Below, piece after piece: positions 16,643 to 26,426 of a DNA stretch of 64,000 bases. The notes under the pieces were generated by a model. The model did no database searches and was not told the origin of the DNA. It worked only from the letters and a program-made list of their open reading frames with translations. Origin of the DNA: Bradyrhizobium sp. AZCC 1719. GTDB lineage: Bacteria; Pseudomonadota; Alphaproteobacteria; Rhizobiales; Xanthobacteraceae. The stretch lies in NCBI RefSeq assembly GCF_036924525.1, contig NZ_JAZHRU010000001.1, positions 3,687,001 to 3,751,000 of the forward strand, read 5' to 3'. Numbering within the stretch: position 1 is the stretch's first letter; the number at the start of each line of letters is the position of its first letter. Both the position numbers and the translations under genes were made by a program.

Positions 16643-17668
16643 ATGTTAGCCAGAGTAAGCGCCGCGCTGTTGGGAGTTGCCTTGTTCGCCGGTGCCGCCG
16701 GCGCCCAGGAAACCACGATCAAGTTTACGCTGGGTTGGAAGACGCAAGGGTCGGATGCCGCGTTCTTCTATGCCAAGGACAACGGCTTCTTCAAAGAGGA
16801 AGGTCTCAACGTCGTGATCGACCAGGGCGAGGGCTCCGGCGCGACAGTGACGCGCATCATGTCGGGCGCCTATGACGCCGGCTTCGGCGACGTCAACGCC
16901 ATCATCCAGAACGCCTCGACCAAGCCGCAGGACGCGCCTGTGATGGTCTACATGATCTGGAACCAGCCGCCGTTCGCCATCGTCACCAAGAAGACCAGCG
17001 GCATCAACACCATCAAGGACTTTGAGGGCCGCACGCTCGGCGGCGCGCAGGGCACGCCGACGACGCGGTTGTTGCCGGTGTTTGCCAACAAGAACAAGCT
17101 CGAGGGCGAGAAGATCAAGATCTCCAACATGGCGCCGAATCTGCAGGAGCCGATGCTGATCAAGGGCGATATCGACGCGGCTCTGGTGTTCAACATTACG
17201 AGCTACTTCAACCTGGTGCTGAACCGCCAGGATCCCGACAAGGACTACAAATGGTTCTCGTTCGGCGATTACGGCCTCGATCTTTATTCCAACGGCATGA
17301 TGGTGTCGCGCAAGCTGCTGGCGTCCAATCCGAAGGCCGTCGCCGGCCTCGTCCGCGCCGTCAACAAGGCCGTGATCGCGATCGCCAAGGACCAGAATGC
17401 CGGAATGAAGGCAGCGCTGAATTACGACAATCTGATCAACGCCGAGGTCGAGAAGCGGCGCCTGCAGTTTTCCTTCGACAAGCTGATCGTCTCGCCCGAG
17501 ATGAAGGAGATCGGCGTCGGCGATGTCAAGGACGACCGCATGGCCCGCGCCATCGGTATCATCGTGGAAGGCTACCAGCTCGCCCGCGCGCCGGCGCCCG
17601 CGGAGATTTTCTCCCGCGAGTTTCTGCCGCCGCGCGCCGAGCGGGAGTTGGTGTATACGGCGAATTGA
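16643..17668 (+). CDS. NMT1/TauA-like ABC substrate-binding protein
   Basis: A 341-residue periplasmic binding protein. The N-terminus MLARVSAALLGVALFAGAAG with AQE is a Sec signal peptide (cleavage about 22). The mature protein starts TTIKFTLGWKTQGSDAAFFYA, then DNGFFKEEGLNVVI, typical of the NMT1/THI5 and SsuA/TauA group that binds thiamine precursors, sulfonates or pyrimidine-like ligands. GAGGAGA upstream of 16643 is a strong ribosome-binding site. It completes the ABC system with the two genes before it. The ligand is unknown; nearby amidohydrolases suggest a nitrogen-containing compound, but this is inference. Confidence 0.9.
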   Translation: MLARVSAALLGVALFAGAAGAQETTIKFTLGWKTQGSDAAFFYAKDNGFFKEEGLNVVIDQGEGSGATVTRIMSGAYDAGFGDVNAIIQNASTKPQDAPVMVYMIWNQPPFAIVTKKTSGINTIKDFEGRTLGGAQGTPTTRLLPVFANKNKLEGEKIKISNMAPNLQEPMLIKGDIDAALVFNITSYFNLVLNRQDPDKDYKWFSFGDYGLDLYSNGMMVSRKLLASNPKAVAGLVRAVNKAVIAIAKDQNAGMKAALNYDNLINAEVEKRRLQFSFDKLIVSPEMKEIGVGDVKDDRMARAIGIIVEGYQLARAPAPAEIFSREFLPPRAERELVYTAN

Positions 17669-17683
17669 GTCAGGTGCTTAAGA

Positions 17684-17814
17684 CCGTCATTGCGAGGAGC
17701 GAAGCGACGAAGCAATCCAGTCTTTCTATCCGCGGCGGGATGGATTGCTTCGCGGAGCCTGTCATCCGGCGGCGCTTTGCGCCGACCGGGTGGCTCGCAA
17801 TGACGGAGAGGGCG
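17684..17814. repeat. GTCATTGCGAGGAGCGAAGCGACGAAGCAATCCA palindromic repeat
   Basis: The left arm ACCGTCATTGCGAGGAGCG and the right arm GGCTCGCAATGACGG frame an inner pair GAAGCAATCCA / TGGATTGCTTCG and a small CGGCGGCGCTTTGCGCCG hairpin. This is a well-known intergenic repeat type of Bradyrhizobium. No gene is present. Confidence 0.85.
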
Positions 17815-17818
17815 CGTC

Positions 17819-19261
17819 ATGACTATGGAAATCGCCGCACACAGCCTTTTCTCCGGTCCTGATCGCGGCCTCGTCGAGGACGTCGTACTTCGCCACGACA
17901 ACGGCCTCATCACGTCCATCTCGCCAGCGACGTCGCCCACAACCAGCCCGCGCTCCCTCATCCTTCCCGCCTTCGTCAACGCCCATGATCACGCGCGGCC
18001 GACCGCGTCCTCGTTCGGCGCGCTCGGCATGCCGCTGGAAGGCTGGATCCTGCGCTCCGCGTTGGGCACGCCGGTCGATCCCTATCTGACTGCGGCCTCG
18101 GCATTGGCCCGTTCGGCGAGGGCGGGCTGCGCGGCGATGATGGTGCACTACACCCGGCCAAGCGGCACCATGCCGCTGGTCGAGGAGGCACAGGCGATTG
18201 CGCGGGCGGCGTCCGACGTCGGCGTCCGCATCGCGTTTGCGCTCGCGGTGCGCGACCAGAATCCGGTGGTCTATGGCGACGGCGAACCAGTGCTGTCGCA
18301 GCTCAGAAGCGAGGATCGCAAAGCTATTGAGCAATTGTTCGTCCGCGCGCCGATGTCGCCAAAGGCCTACATCGAACTCACGGATGCCATCGCCTCGGCC
18401 ATCGCAGGTCCCAAGGTCGATGTGCAGCTCGGCCCGGCCGGCGTGCAATGGTGCTCAAAACCACTGCTCGAGGCGGTGGCAGAGAATTCGGCGCACACCG
18501 GGCGACGCATCCACATGCATCTCCTGGAGACAATCTATCAGCGGGCCTGGGCAGACCGGCATTTTCCGGATGGCGTCGTCCGCTATCTCCGCGATATCGG
18601 CTTCCTGTCGGAGCGGCTGACGCTGGCGCATTGCATCCATGCCCGCTCCGACGAGATCGAGATGATCGCCGCGTCCGGCGCGCGTATCGTCACCAACTTC
18701 TCCTCCAATTTGCACTTGCGCTCCGGCCTCGCCCCGATCGCCGCAGCGCACCGATGTGGCTGCTCTATCGCGGTCGGCGTCGATGGTCTCGCGCTCGACG
18801 AAGACGACGACGTGCTGCGCGAGATGCGGCTGGTGCAGATGATGCACGGCGGCCTCGGCTTTGAGCGAACCTGGACCGCTTCCGAATTCCTCGCGCTCGC
18901 GATCGCCAATGGCCGCAAGGCGACCGGTGCGCCCGGAACGGGCGCGCTCATATCAGGCGCACCGGCCGATTTCGTCACCATAGATCTCGATCGGCTTGAC
19001 CGCGACCGGATCATGCCGGTCGACCCCATCGATCTCCTGTTCGCGCGCGGCAACGCGTCCTTCTTGCGCGACGTCGTGGTGGACGGACGGCTGATCGTCA
19101 GCGAAGGCCGTTGCACCGGTGTCGATCTTCCCGCAATCGAGCGGGAGCTGCGCGGAATCTATCGCGCCCATGCAAGAGAACTCTCGCCATTTCAGCGGGC
19201 CTGGCCGCCGCTCGCAGCGTCGCTGCAGGGCTGGTTCGAAGCCCAGCTCGATTGCCGGTAG
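17819..19261 (+). CDS. Chlorohydrolase/deaminase-type amidohydrolase
   Basis: A 480-residue metal-dependent hydrolase of the TrzA/SsnA/AtzA-like amidohydrolase branch, which removes amino or halogen groups from N-heterocycles or opens cyclic amides. His56 and His58 lie in NAHDHAR; MHLLE, LAHCIH and GVDGLALDED supply the third and fourth His, and the catalytic Asp. Length and domain order are typical, with a C-terminal beta-sandwich part (GALISGAPADFVTIDLD). It starts 150 bp after the ABC binding protein, separated by a palindromic repeat, so it may be in the same functional unit. The substrate cannot be named. Confidence 0.85.
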   Translation: MTMEIAAHSLFSGPDRGLVEDVVLRHDNGLITSISPATSPTTSPRSLILPAFVNAHDHARPTASSFGALGMPLEGWILRSALGTPVDPYLTAASALARSARAGCAAMMVHYTRPSGTMPLVEEAQAIARAASDVGVRIAFALAVRDQNPVVYGDGEPVLSQLRSEDRKAIEQLFVRAPMSPKAYIELTDAIASAIAGPKVDVQLGPAGVQWCSKPLLEAVAENSAHTGRRIHMHLLETIYQRAWADRHFPDGVVRYLRDIGFLSERLTLAHCIHARSDEIEMIAASGARIVTNFSSNLHLRSGLAPIAAAHRCGCSIAVGVDGLALDEDDDVLREMRLVQMMHGGLGFERTWTASEFLALAIANGRKATGAPGTGALISGAPADFVTIDLDRLDRDRIMPVDPIDLLFARGNASFLRDVVVDGRLIVSEGRCTGVDLPAIERELRGIYRAHARELSPFQRAWPPLAASLQGWFEAQLDCR

Positions 19262-19465
19262 ATCGCTAAGCGCCTCAGTTTGCTGTGTGAATTCCGTCAT
19301 GTGGAACGAAATTCCACTTGCGCAGAATCTCGGCAACGGTTCATGTCGAGCAACAAGAAACTGCCGGTAGCCGCCTCGCGCTGCTGATTGCGGTATGGGA
19401 AGCAAGCGGGGCGAGGTGAGCCGATCGCCGCATCATTTCGCTCTGCTGTCCAGACGGAACCGTTC

Positions 19466-22400
19466 ATGTCCTTCCATAAATTGCTGATTGCCAACCGCGG
19501 CGAGATTGCCATCCGCATCGCGCGCGCCGCGGGCGATGCTGGCCTTGCGACGGTCGCAATCTACTCCGCTGACGACGCGCAATCGCTGCATGTCCGCGCC
19601 GCCGACGCCGCCCATGAAATCCCCGGGCGCGGCGCGCGGGCCTATCTCGATATCGAGGCGGTGATCGCAGCCGCCAAGGCGACCGAATGCGACGCCGTGC
19701 ATCCCGGCTATGGCTTCCTCAGCGAGAATGCCGCGCTCGCCCGCCGCTGCATCGAAGAAAGCATCGTCTTCGTCGGCCCGTCGCCGGAAGTGCTCGATCT
19801 GTTCGGCGACAAGGCGCAGGCCAAGGCGCTGGCAAAAAAATGCGGCGTCCCTGTTATCGAGGGCACCAGCGGGCCGACCAGCCTCGATGAGGCCAAGGCC
19901 TTCCTGGAATCGCTCGGCGCAGGCGGCGCCATCATGATCAAGGCCATCGCGGGCGGCGGCGGCCGCGGCATGCGCATCGTCGACGACGCGGGCGGGCTGG
20001 AGGAGGCCTATGCGCGCTGCCAATCAGAGGCGATGGCGGCCTTCGGCAGCGGTGGCGTCTATGTCGAGCGCCTGATTCGCAATGCCCGCCACATCGAGGT
20101 GCAGGTCATCTGCGACCACCACGGCGCAATCAGCCATCTGTGGGAGCGCGAATGCACGATCCAGCGCCGCAATCAGAAACTCATCGAGGTCGCGCCGAGC
20201 CCGTCGCTGAACGACGCCTTGCGCACGCGCATCATCGATGCCGCCAAGGAACTTGCGGCCGCGGCGAACTACGACAATCTCGGCACTTTCGAATTCCTCG
20301 TCGACAACGACGCCAGGACCAGCGACAGGGCGTTTGCCTTTATCGAGGCCAATCCGCGGCTGCAGGTCGAGCATACCGTTACCGAGGAGGTGCTCGGCCT
20401 CGATCTCGTGCAGTCGCAGCTTGCGGTCGCGGCTGGCGCGACCCTGGGCTCGCTTGGGCTTGCGCAGGGCTATATCCCGAGGCCGCGCGGCTTTGCGATC
20501 CAACTCCGCGTCAACATGGAGGTGATGGACGAGACCGGCGCCACCAGGCCGACCGGCGGCACGCTGGCCGTGTTCGACCTGCCGTCCGGCCCCGGCGTGC
20601 GCGTCGATACGTTCGGCTATTCAGGCTACCGGACCAGCGCCGCCTTCGACTCGCTGCTCGCAAAGGTCATCGTGCATTCGCCGGGCGGCAACTGGACCGA
20701 CGTGGTGCATAAGGCCTCGCGGACGCTGCGTGAATTTCGCATTGGCGGTGTCGCCACCAACGTTCCCTTCCTCGCGGCGATTTTGGCGCATCCGGATTTC
20801 GTCGAGAACCGTCTCAGCACCGGTTTTATCGACAAGCATGTCGCCGATCTGGTTGGCGAAACCAACACGACGGCGGAGACGGAACTGGTCGAATCCGGCA
20901 GCGCCGCCGATGACGAGACGCTCGCGATCGCGGTCGCGGCATCTGCAACCGGCCCGGCAGGTTCGGTCGCCGTGCCAGCGCCGCTGCAAGGCACGATCGT
21001 CGCTGTTGACGTCGAGGAGGGAGACCTGGTTCGCCCCGGTCAGCAGATCGCCGTGCTCGAATCCATGAAGATGGAGCATCTGGTCACGGCGCCGCAGGGC
21101 GGCCGGGTGACGCAGATCGCAGCCGGCTCAGGCGTGACGCTGATGCAGGACGAGCCGATCCTCTATCTGGAGCCTGCTGAGATCGACGCCCATGATGTCA
21201 CCGAGGAGGACGATATCGATCTCGACCACGTTCGCCCCGACCTCGCCGAGTTGATCGAACGCCACGCCATCACGCTGGATGAAAGCCGCCCGGCCTCGGT
21301 CGAACGGCGGCGCAAGACCAACCAGCGCACGGCGCGCGAGAATATCGCGCACCTCGTCGATGAAGGCTCCTTCGTCGAATATGGTTCGCTCGCCATCGCT
21401 GCCCAGCGAAGACGGCGCACGGTCGACGACCTGATCCGCAACACGCCGGCCGACGGCCTGATCTCGGGCGTCGCCACGGTCAATGCGGAAAAATTCGGCG
21501 CGGACGCCGCCCGCTGCATGGTGATCGCCTACGATTACACCGTGCTCGCCGGCACCCAAGGCCACATGAACCACAAGAAGATCGACCGCATGCTGGGCTT
21601 GGCCGAGCAATGGCGGCTGCCGCTGGTGTTTTACGCCGAAGGCGGCGGCGGCCGCCCCGGCGATACGGACAGGCTCGGCATGACCGGCCTCGACGGGCCG
21701 TCCTTCGTGCAGTTCGCAAAACTCTCGGGCCTGGTGCCGGTGATCGGCGTCGTCTCCGGCTATTGCTTTGCCGGCAACGCTGCGATGCTCGGCTGTTGCG
21801 ACGTCATCATCGCGACGGAGAATGCCTCGATCGGCATGGGCGGACCGGCGATGATCGAGGGCGGCGGGCTCGGCGTCTACCATCCGGCAGAAGTGGGGCC
21901 GGTGTCGTTTCAGTCGCCGAACGGCGTGATCGATATTCTGGTCGAGGATGAAGCGGAGGCGACATCCGCGGCGCAGAAATATCTGTCCTACTTCCAGGGC
22001 GCGGTCGCCGACTGGAAAGCGCCGGACCAGCGCCTGCTGCGGCGGGCGATCCCGGAGAATCGGCTGCGGGTCTACGACATCCGCAGCGTCATCGATCTTC
22101 TCGCTGATGAAGGATCGGTGCTCGAAATCCGCCGCGATTTCGGCGTCGGCATGATCACCGCCTATGTCCGTATCGAGGGAAAACCGTTCGGCCTGATCGC
22201 CAACAATCCAAAACATCTCGGCGGCGCGATCGACGCGCCGGCCGGCGACAAGGCCGCGCGCTTCATGCAGCTCTGCGACGCCTTCGACATTCCCATTATA
22301 TCGCTCTGCGATACGCCGGGCTTCATGGTCGGCCCCGAAGCGGAGAAAACCGCGATCGTGCGCCACGTCGCGCGGATGTTCGTGACCGGCGCCAGCCTCA

Positions 22401-22786
22401 CCGTGCCGCTGTTCGGCATCGTCCTGCGCAAGGGCTATGGCCTGGGGGCGCAATCGATGATCGGCGGCGGCTTCCACGCCTCGTTCTTCACGGTGGCCTG
22501 GCCGACCGGCGAGTTCGGCGGCATGGGGCTGGAAGGCTATGTGCGGCTCGGCTTCCGCAAGGAGATGGAAGCGATCGAGGACCTGGACGAGCGCGAGGAC
22601 TACTACAAGGCCAAGGTCGCCGAGCTCTACGCCAACGGCAAGGCGGTTTCGATCGCCTCGGTGCTCGAGATCGACGAAGTCATCGATCCCGCCGACACAA
22701 GGCACTGGATCATGTCCGGCCTGCGCTCGGTGCCAAAGCCGGAGGTACGCGCGACCAAGAAGCGGCCGTGTATCGATGCGTGGTAG
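19466..22786 (+). CDS. Single-chain biotin-dependent acyl-CoA carboxylase
   Basis: A 1106-residue fusion of all acyl-CoA carboxylase functions. Residues 1 to about 450 are a biotin carboxylase (LLIANRGEIAIRIARAAG; ATP-grasp GGGGRGMR near 165; ENPRLQVEHTVTEE-like ANPRLQVEHTVTEE near 297). About 515-590 is the biotin carrier with Lys535 in ESMKMEHL as the biotinylation site. About 620-1106 is a carboxyltransferase (ANNPKHLGGAIDAPAGDKA, CDTPGFMVGPEAEK, GYGLGAQSMIGGG). It carboxylates an acyl-CoA using bicarbonate and ATP. The order BC-BCCP-CT in one polypeptide is uncommon compared with separate A and B chains. The start at 19466 is the Met just before the conserved N-terminus. Substrate is unknown; location next to two amidohydrolases suggests a catabolic acyl-CoA. 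Confidence 0.9.
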   Translation: MSFHKLLIANRGEIAIRIARAAGDAGLATVAIYSADDAQSLHVRAADAAHEIPGRGARAYLDIEAVIAAAKATECDAVHPGYGFLSENAALARRCIEESIVFVGPSPEVLDLFGDKAQAKALAKKCGVPVIEGTSGPTSLDEAKAFLESLGAGGAIMIKAIAGGGGRGMRIVDDAGGLEEAYARCQSEAMAAFGSGGVYVERLIRNARHIEVQVICDHHGAISHLWERECTIQRRNQKLIEVAPSPSLNDALRTRIIDAAKELAAAANYDNLGTFEFLVDNDARTSDRAFAFIEANPRLQVEHTVTEEVLGLDLVQSQLAVAAGATLGSLGLAQGYIPRPRGFAIQLRVNMEVMDETGATRPTGGTLAVFDLPSGPGVRVDTFGYSGYRTSAAFDSLLAKVIVHSPGGNWTDVVHKASRTLREFRIGGVATNVPFLAAILAHPDFVENRLSTGFIDKHVADLVGETNTTAETELVESGSAADDETLAIAVAASATGPAGSVAVPAPLQGTIVAVDVEEGDLVRPGQQIAVLESMKMEHLVTAPQGGRVTQIAAGSGVTLMQDEPILYLEPAEIDAHDVTEEDDIDLDHVRPDLAELIERHAITLDESRPASVERRRKTNQRTARENIAHLVDEGSFVEYGSLAIAAQRRRRTVDDLIRNTPADGLISGVATVNAEKFGADAARCMVIAYDYTVLAGTQGHMNHKKIDRMLGLAEQWRLPLVFYAEGGGGRPGDTDRLGMTGLDGPSFVQFAKLSGLVPVIGVVSGYCFAGNAAMLGCCDVIIATENASIGMGGPAMIEGGGLGVYHPAEVGPVSFQSPNGVIDILVEDEAEATSAAQKYLSYFQGAVADWKAPDQRLLRRAIPENRLRVYDIRSVIDLLADEGSVLEIRRDFGVGMITAYVRIEGKPFGLIANNPKHLGGAIDAPAGDKAARFMQLCDAFDIPIISLCDTPGFMVGPEAEKTAIVRHVARMFVTGASLTVPLFGIVLRKGYGLGAQSMIGGGFHASFFTVAWPTGEFGGMGLEGYVRLGFRKEMEAIEDLDEREDYYKAKVAELYANGKAVSIASVLEIDEVIDPADTRHWIMSGLRSVPKPEVRATKKRPCIDAW

Positions 22787-22796
22787 CGGTGATCCG

Positions 22797-22834
22797 TAGG
22801 GTGGGCAAAGGCGCGATAGCGACGTGCCCACCAT
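22797..22834. repeat. Single unit of the GTAGGGTGGGCAAAG repeat
   Basis: GTAGGGTGGGCAAAGGCGCGATAGC followed by GTGCCCACC, matching half of the elements at 7282 and 10469. It lies between convergent genes. Confidence 0.75.
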
Positions 22835-22884
22835 TCAGCACCGAGCGCGTTTCGCTGTGAGCGCTTACCCTCCAGGGGAGGGTG

Positions 22885-24495
22885 CTACCCCAGCCTCAAC
22901 TCATCATATCCCTTCGCCGCTACCGCATCGCACCGCGCGCGATACGCCGGCGCGCTGCCGCTGTAGCGGGCGACGATGCGCCTCTGTTTGCCTTCGACGT
23001 TGGAATTGATGCCGGTCATCCAGGAATTGACTTCGTTGGACAGCAAGCCTTCGCCGAGTGCCTTGACGTGATCGGTCCAGGATTTCACGCCCTCCGGCGT
23101 TGCCTCCAGCCGCGTAAGCTTGTTCTTCATCGCAAACCGAAGCAGCCCGGTCACCCAATCGACGCTGTATTCGATGCTGCGCGGGATGTTGCCGAGCGCG
23201 GTGTGCGGCCCCATCAGCATCAGCATGTTCGGAAATTCATGCACCATGATGCCGAGATAGGTCTCCGGGCCTTGTCGCCACTTGTCTTTCAACCGCGCGC
23301 CGCCAACCCCACGAAAATCGATCTTGTCGAAACTGCCGGTGATGGCATCGAAGCCGGTCGCATAGATGATGATGTCGAATTCGTAATCCCGTTCGCTTGT
23401 CCTGATGCCCTCAGGCGTGATCCGCTCGATCGGCGTCTCGTTGATGTCGACCAGCTCGACATTGTCCTGGTTGTAGACCTCGTAATAGAAGGTCTCGAGC
23501 GGCAGGCGTCGCGTACCGAAGCCGTGATTTTTCGGAATCAGCTTTTCCGCGACCGCCGAATTCTTCACGCGCTGCCGGATCTTGCGCGCGACGAAATCGG
23601 AGATCGTGGCGTTCGCCTTGCGGTCAATCAGTATGTCGCGAAAATTGCCCTGCCAGATGCCGAAGCCACGCTCGCCATAGAGCTTTTCATAAAACGCCTC
23701 GCGCTCCTCGTCGGATACCTCGAGCGCGCCGCGCGGGTCCGGCGTGTGCAGGAAGCAGGCGAAGGTTTCCTGGCAACGGGCGAAGATCTCGGGATAGCCG
23801 GCCTTGATCTTCTTCTGGGTTTCGGCGTCGATCTTGCCGTTGTGCAGCGGCGCGCACCAGTTCGGCGTGCGCTGGAATACGGTGAGATGGCCGACTTGCC
23901 CCGCAATGGTCTGGATGGTCTGCACGCCGGTGGCGCCGGTACCGATCACGGCGACGCGCTTGCCGGTAAAATCCACCGGCTCCTTCGGCCATCGCGCGGT
24001 GTGAAAGGAGGCGCCCTTGAAATCCTCGCGGCCCTCGATCCTCGGCAGGGTAGGCGTCGACAACGGCCCGATCGCGGTGATAACGAAGCGCGTACTGAAG
24101 CGGCTGCCGTCCTCGAGCGTAACGGTCCAGCTTCGCGTGTCTTCGTCGTAGACGGCCGCCGTGACCCGGCTCCGAAACTGGATATCGCGACGCAGGTCGA
24201 ATTTATCGGCGACATAATTAAGATAGCGCAGCGTCTCCGGCTGGCCGGCAAAATGCTCCGACCAGTCCCATTCCTCCAGCAACTCCTTCGAGAACGAGTA
24301 GCCGTACGAATAGCTCTCGGAATCGAAGCGCGCGCCGGGATAGCGGTTCCAGTACCAGGTCCCGCCGACATCGGTCGCGGCTTCGAACACGCGCACGCGA
24401 AAACCCTGCTCGCGCAGCCGGTAGAGCTGGTACAGCCCCGACATGCCCGCGCCGATAATGATGGCGTCGTAGTCCGGAATCGGCGTCGCCTCCAT
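22885..24495 (-). CDS. Flavin-containing (Baeyer-Villiger-type) monooxygenase
   Basis: A 536-residue FAD/NADPH monooxygenase resembling cyclohexanone/phenylacetone-type Baeyer-Villiger enzymes. The FAD Rossmann motif GAGMSGLYQLYRLREQG is at 15-31. The Baeyer-Villiger fingerprint FxGxxxHxxxWP is seen as FKGASFHTARWP at 159-170, and the NADPH Rossmann GTGATGVQTIQT follows shortly after. It would insert oxygen next to a ketone carbonyl, giving an ester or lactone. The start at 24495 begins MEATPIPDYDAII; an upstream in-frame extension is basic and unlike the family. It faces away from the GMC dehydrogenase at 24818, which could supply or consume a related ketone. Confidence 0.92.
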   Translation of the reverse strand: MEATPIPDYDAIIIGAGMSGLYQLYRLREQGFRVRVFEAATDVGGTWYWNRYPGARFDSESYSYGYSFSKELLEEWDWSEHFAGQPETLRYLNYVADKFDLRRDIQFRSRVTAAVYDEDTRSWTVTLEDGSRFSTRFVITAIGPLSTPTLPRIEGREDFKGASFHTARWPKEPVDFTGKRVAVIGTGATGVQTIQTIAGQVGHLTVFQRTPNWCAPLHNGKIDAETQKKIKAGYPEIFARCQETFACFLHTPDPRGALEVSDEEREAFYEKLYGERGFGIWQGNFRDILIDRKANATISDFVARKIRQRVKNSAVAEKLIPKNHGFGTRRLPLETFYYEVYNQDNVELVDINETPIERITPEGIRTSERDYEFDIIIYATGFDAITGSFDKIDFRGVGGARLKDKWRQGPETYLGIMVHEFPNMLMLMGPHTALGNIPRSIEYSVDWVTGLLRFAMKNKLTRLEATPEGVKSWTDHVKALGEGLLSNEVNSWMTGINSNVEGKQRRIVARYSGSAPAYRARCDAVAAKGYDELRLG

Positions 24496-24710
24496 GCTTG
24501 TATTTGGGCTGAAGCCTATCCGCTCCGATACCCGCAGACAAACCCCGCATCGACGCGTGGCAGGGTTGCAGGTTTGTCGTCGGCTGGTCGACTTTACTCG
24601 CAACCGCATCTGCCCCTATCGTCGGGGCTCAGATCGCCCGGCAAGCGGCGACGGTAGATGGGGGAAGGCGCGCATACTGCCAATCAGCATTGTGAGTTGA
24701 TGATATACGT

Positions 24711-24793
24711 CGTCATTCCGGGGCGATGCGGAGCATCGAACCCGGAATCTCGAGATTCCGGGTTCATCGCTGCGCGACGCCCCGGAATGACGG
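24711..24793. repeat. CGTCATTCCGGGGCG / CGCCCCGGAATGACG inverted repeat
   Basis: Perfect outer arms CGTCATTCCGGGGCG and CGCCCCGGAATGACG enclose AACCCGGAATCTCGAGATTCCGGGTT, itself a perfect inverted repeat. It lies in the divergent region between the monooxygenase and the GMC gene. Confidence 0.85.
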
Positions 24794-24817
24794 AGAGAGA
24801 AAGCCCAAGGAACAAGA

Positions 24818-26419
24818 ATGAAGCACGATCCCGTTGACGTCCTCATCATCGGTGCTGGCGCGTCCGGCGCGGCGGTGGCGTGGAGCCTGGCTGACACCAG
24901 GATGCATATCCTCTGCCTCGACCAGGGCGGCTGGATGAAGCCATCGGAATATCCGAGCACGGGGCGCGACTGGGAGGCGAAGTTTTATGGCGACTGGTCG
25001 ACCAGTCCGAACATCCGCGGCCGTCCCGAGGACTATCCGATCAACGACGACAACTCGCCGATCAAGGTCGTGAACTTCAACGGCGTCGGCGGCTCGACGG
25101 TGATGTACACTGCGCATTGGCCGCGGCTGCATCCCTCCGATTTCAAGGTGAAGACGCTGGACGGCGTCGCCGATGACTGGCCGATCGATTACGACACGCT
25201 GGTGCCGTTCTTCGAGGAGAACGATCGGATGATGGGCGTCTCGGGTCTCTCGGGCGATCCGTTGTCGCCGCTGACGCACCCGCCGATGCCGCCGCAGCCG
25301 CTCGGACTTTCCGGCCCGCTGATCGGCAAGGCCATGAACAAGCTCGGCTGGCATTGGTGGCCGTCGGACACGACGGTCGCGACGATGGATTACGAGGGCC
25401 GGGCGCGCTGCATCAACCTCGGCCATTGTACGCCGGCCTGCGCGCAAGGCGCCAAAGCCTCGACCGACATCACCTATTGGCCGCAGGCGATCCGCGCCGG
25501 CGTCGAGCTCAAGACTCATTGCCGCGTGCGCGAGATCCTGACCAACGAGCATGGCATGGCCTCGGGCGTCGTCTATTACGACAAGGATGGCGTCGAGCAA
25601 TTCCAGCCGGCCGAGGTCGTCATCATCGCCTGCAACGGCGTCGGCACGCCGCGGCTGCTCTTGAATTCGGTCTCCGGCCGCTTCCCGAATGGCCTGGCGA
25701 ATTCATCCGGCCTGGTCGGCAAGAACCTGATGTTCCATCCCTATGCGCAGATCTACGGTTTCGTGAAGGAGCCGACCGACTCTAACCGTGCACCGCCGAC
25801 CTGCCTCTGGAGCAAGGAGTTTTACGACACCGATCTCTCGCGCGGGTTCGTGCGCGGCTACGGCATCCAGTTCGGCCGCGGCGCGGGGCCGGTGTTCGAA
25901 GCTGTCGCGAGCGAGCAGAAGGGCATTTTGCCATGGGGCGCGGACCATCACCGCGTGTTCCGGAAGCTCAACGGCCATCGGCTCGCGGTGTCTGCGATCT
26001 GCGAGGATCTGCCCGAGGAGCACAACCGCGTCACGCTCGATCCCGTGCTGAAGGACGGCCACGGCATCCCCGCGCCGAAGATCGACTATACGATCAGCGA
26101 AAACAGCCGGAAGATGATGGAGCATGGATTGGCGCGCGGCCGGGAAATTCTCGAGACCGCCGGCGCCACCGACATCTGCATCAACAACCCGATTCCCTGG
26201 GGCGGCTGGCATTTGCTCGGCACCGCGCGGATGGGCACCGATCCTGCGCGCTCCGTCGTCAACGAATGGGGCAGGTCGCACGACGTGAAGAATCTCTTCA
26301 TCGTCGACGGTAGCGTGTTCGTCACGTCGGGCGGCGTGAACCCGACCTCGACCATCCAGGCGATCGCGCTCTATGTCGCCGACCAGATGAAGCAACGCCT
26401 TGCCAACCTCTTCGATTGA
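24818..26419 (+). CDS. GMC-family FAD dehydrogenase, gluconate-2-dehydrogenase-like large subunit
   Basis: A 533-residue GMC oxidoreductase. FAD-binding GAGASGAAVAWSL is at 12-24 and the GMC signature region NFNGVGGSTVMYTAHWPR is near 84-101. A Cys-rich segment CINLGHCTPACAQGAK is near 197, and the C-terminal active-site block WGGWHLLGTARMG with SGGVNPTSTIQAI follows near 465-515. The architecture is that of membrane-linked alcohol/sugar dehydrogenases that work with a small Gluconate_2-dh3 subunit, which is the next gene (7 bp gap). Electrons would pass to a cytochrome or quinone. The substrate is unknown; no Tat signal is seen on either subunit, which is unusual for the periplasmic enzymes. 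Confidence 0.88.
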   Translation: MKHDPVDVLIIGAGASGAAVAWSLADTRMHILCLDQGGWMKPSEYPSTGRDWEAKFYGDWSTSPNIRGRPEDYPINDDNSPIKVVNFNGVGGSTVMYTAHWPRLHPSDFKVKTLDGVADDWPIDYDTLVPFFEENDRMMGVSGLSGDPLSPLTHPPMPPQPLGLSGPLIGKAMNKLGWHWWPSDTTVATMDYEGRARCINLGHCTPACAQGAKASTDITYWPQAIRAGVELKTHCRVREILTNEHGMASGVVYYDKDGVEQFQPAEVVIIACNGVGTPRLLLNSVSGRFPNGLANSSGLVGKNLMFHPYAQIYGFVKEPTDSNRAPPTCLWSKEFYDTDLSRGFVRGYGIQFGRGAGPVFEAVASEQKGILPWGADHHRVFRKLNGHRLAVSAICEDLPEEHNRVTLDPVLKDGHGIPAPKIDYTISENSRKMMEHGLARGREILETAGATDICINNPIPWGGWHLLGTARMGTDPARSVVNEWGRSHDVKNLFIVDGSVFVTSGGVNPTSTIQAIALYVADQMKQRLANLFD

Positions 26420-26426
26420 GACCGCG

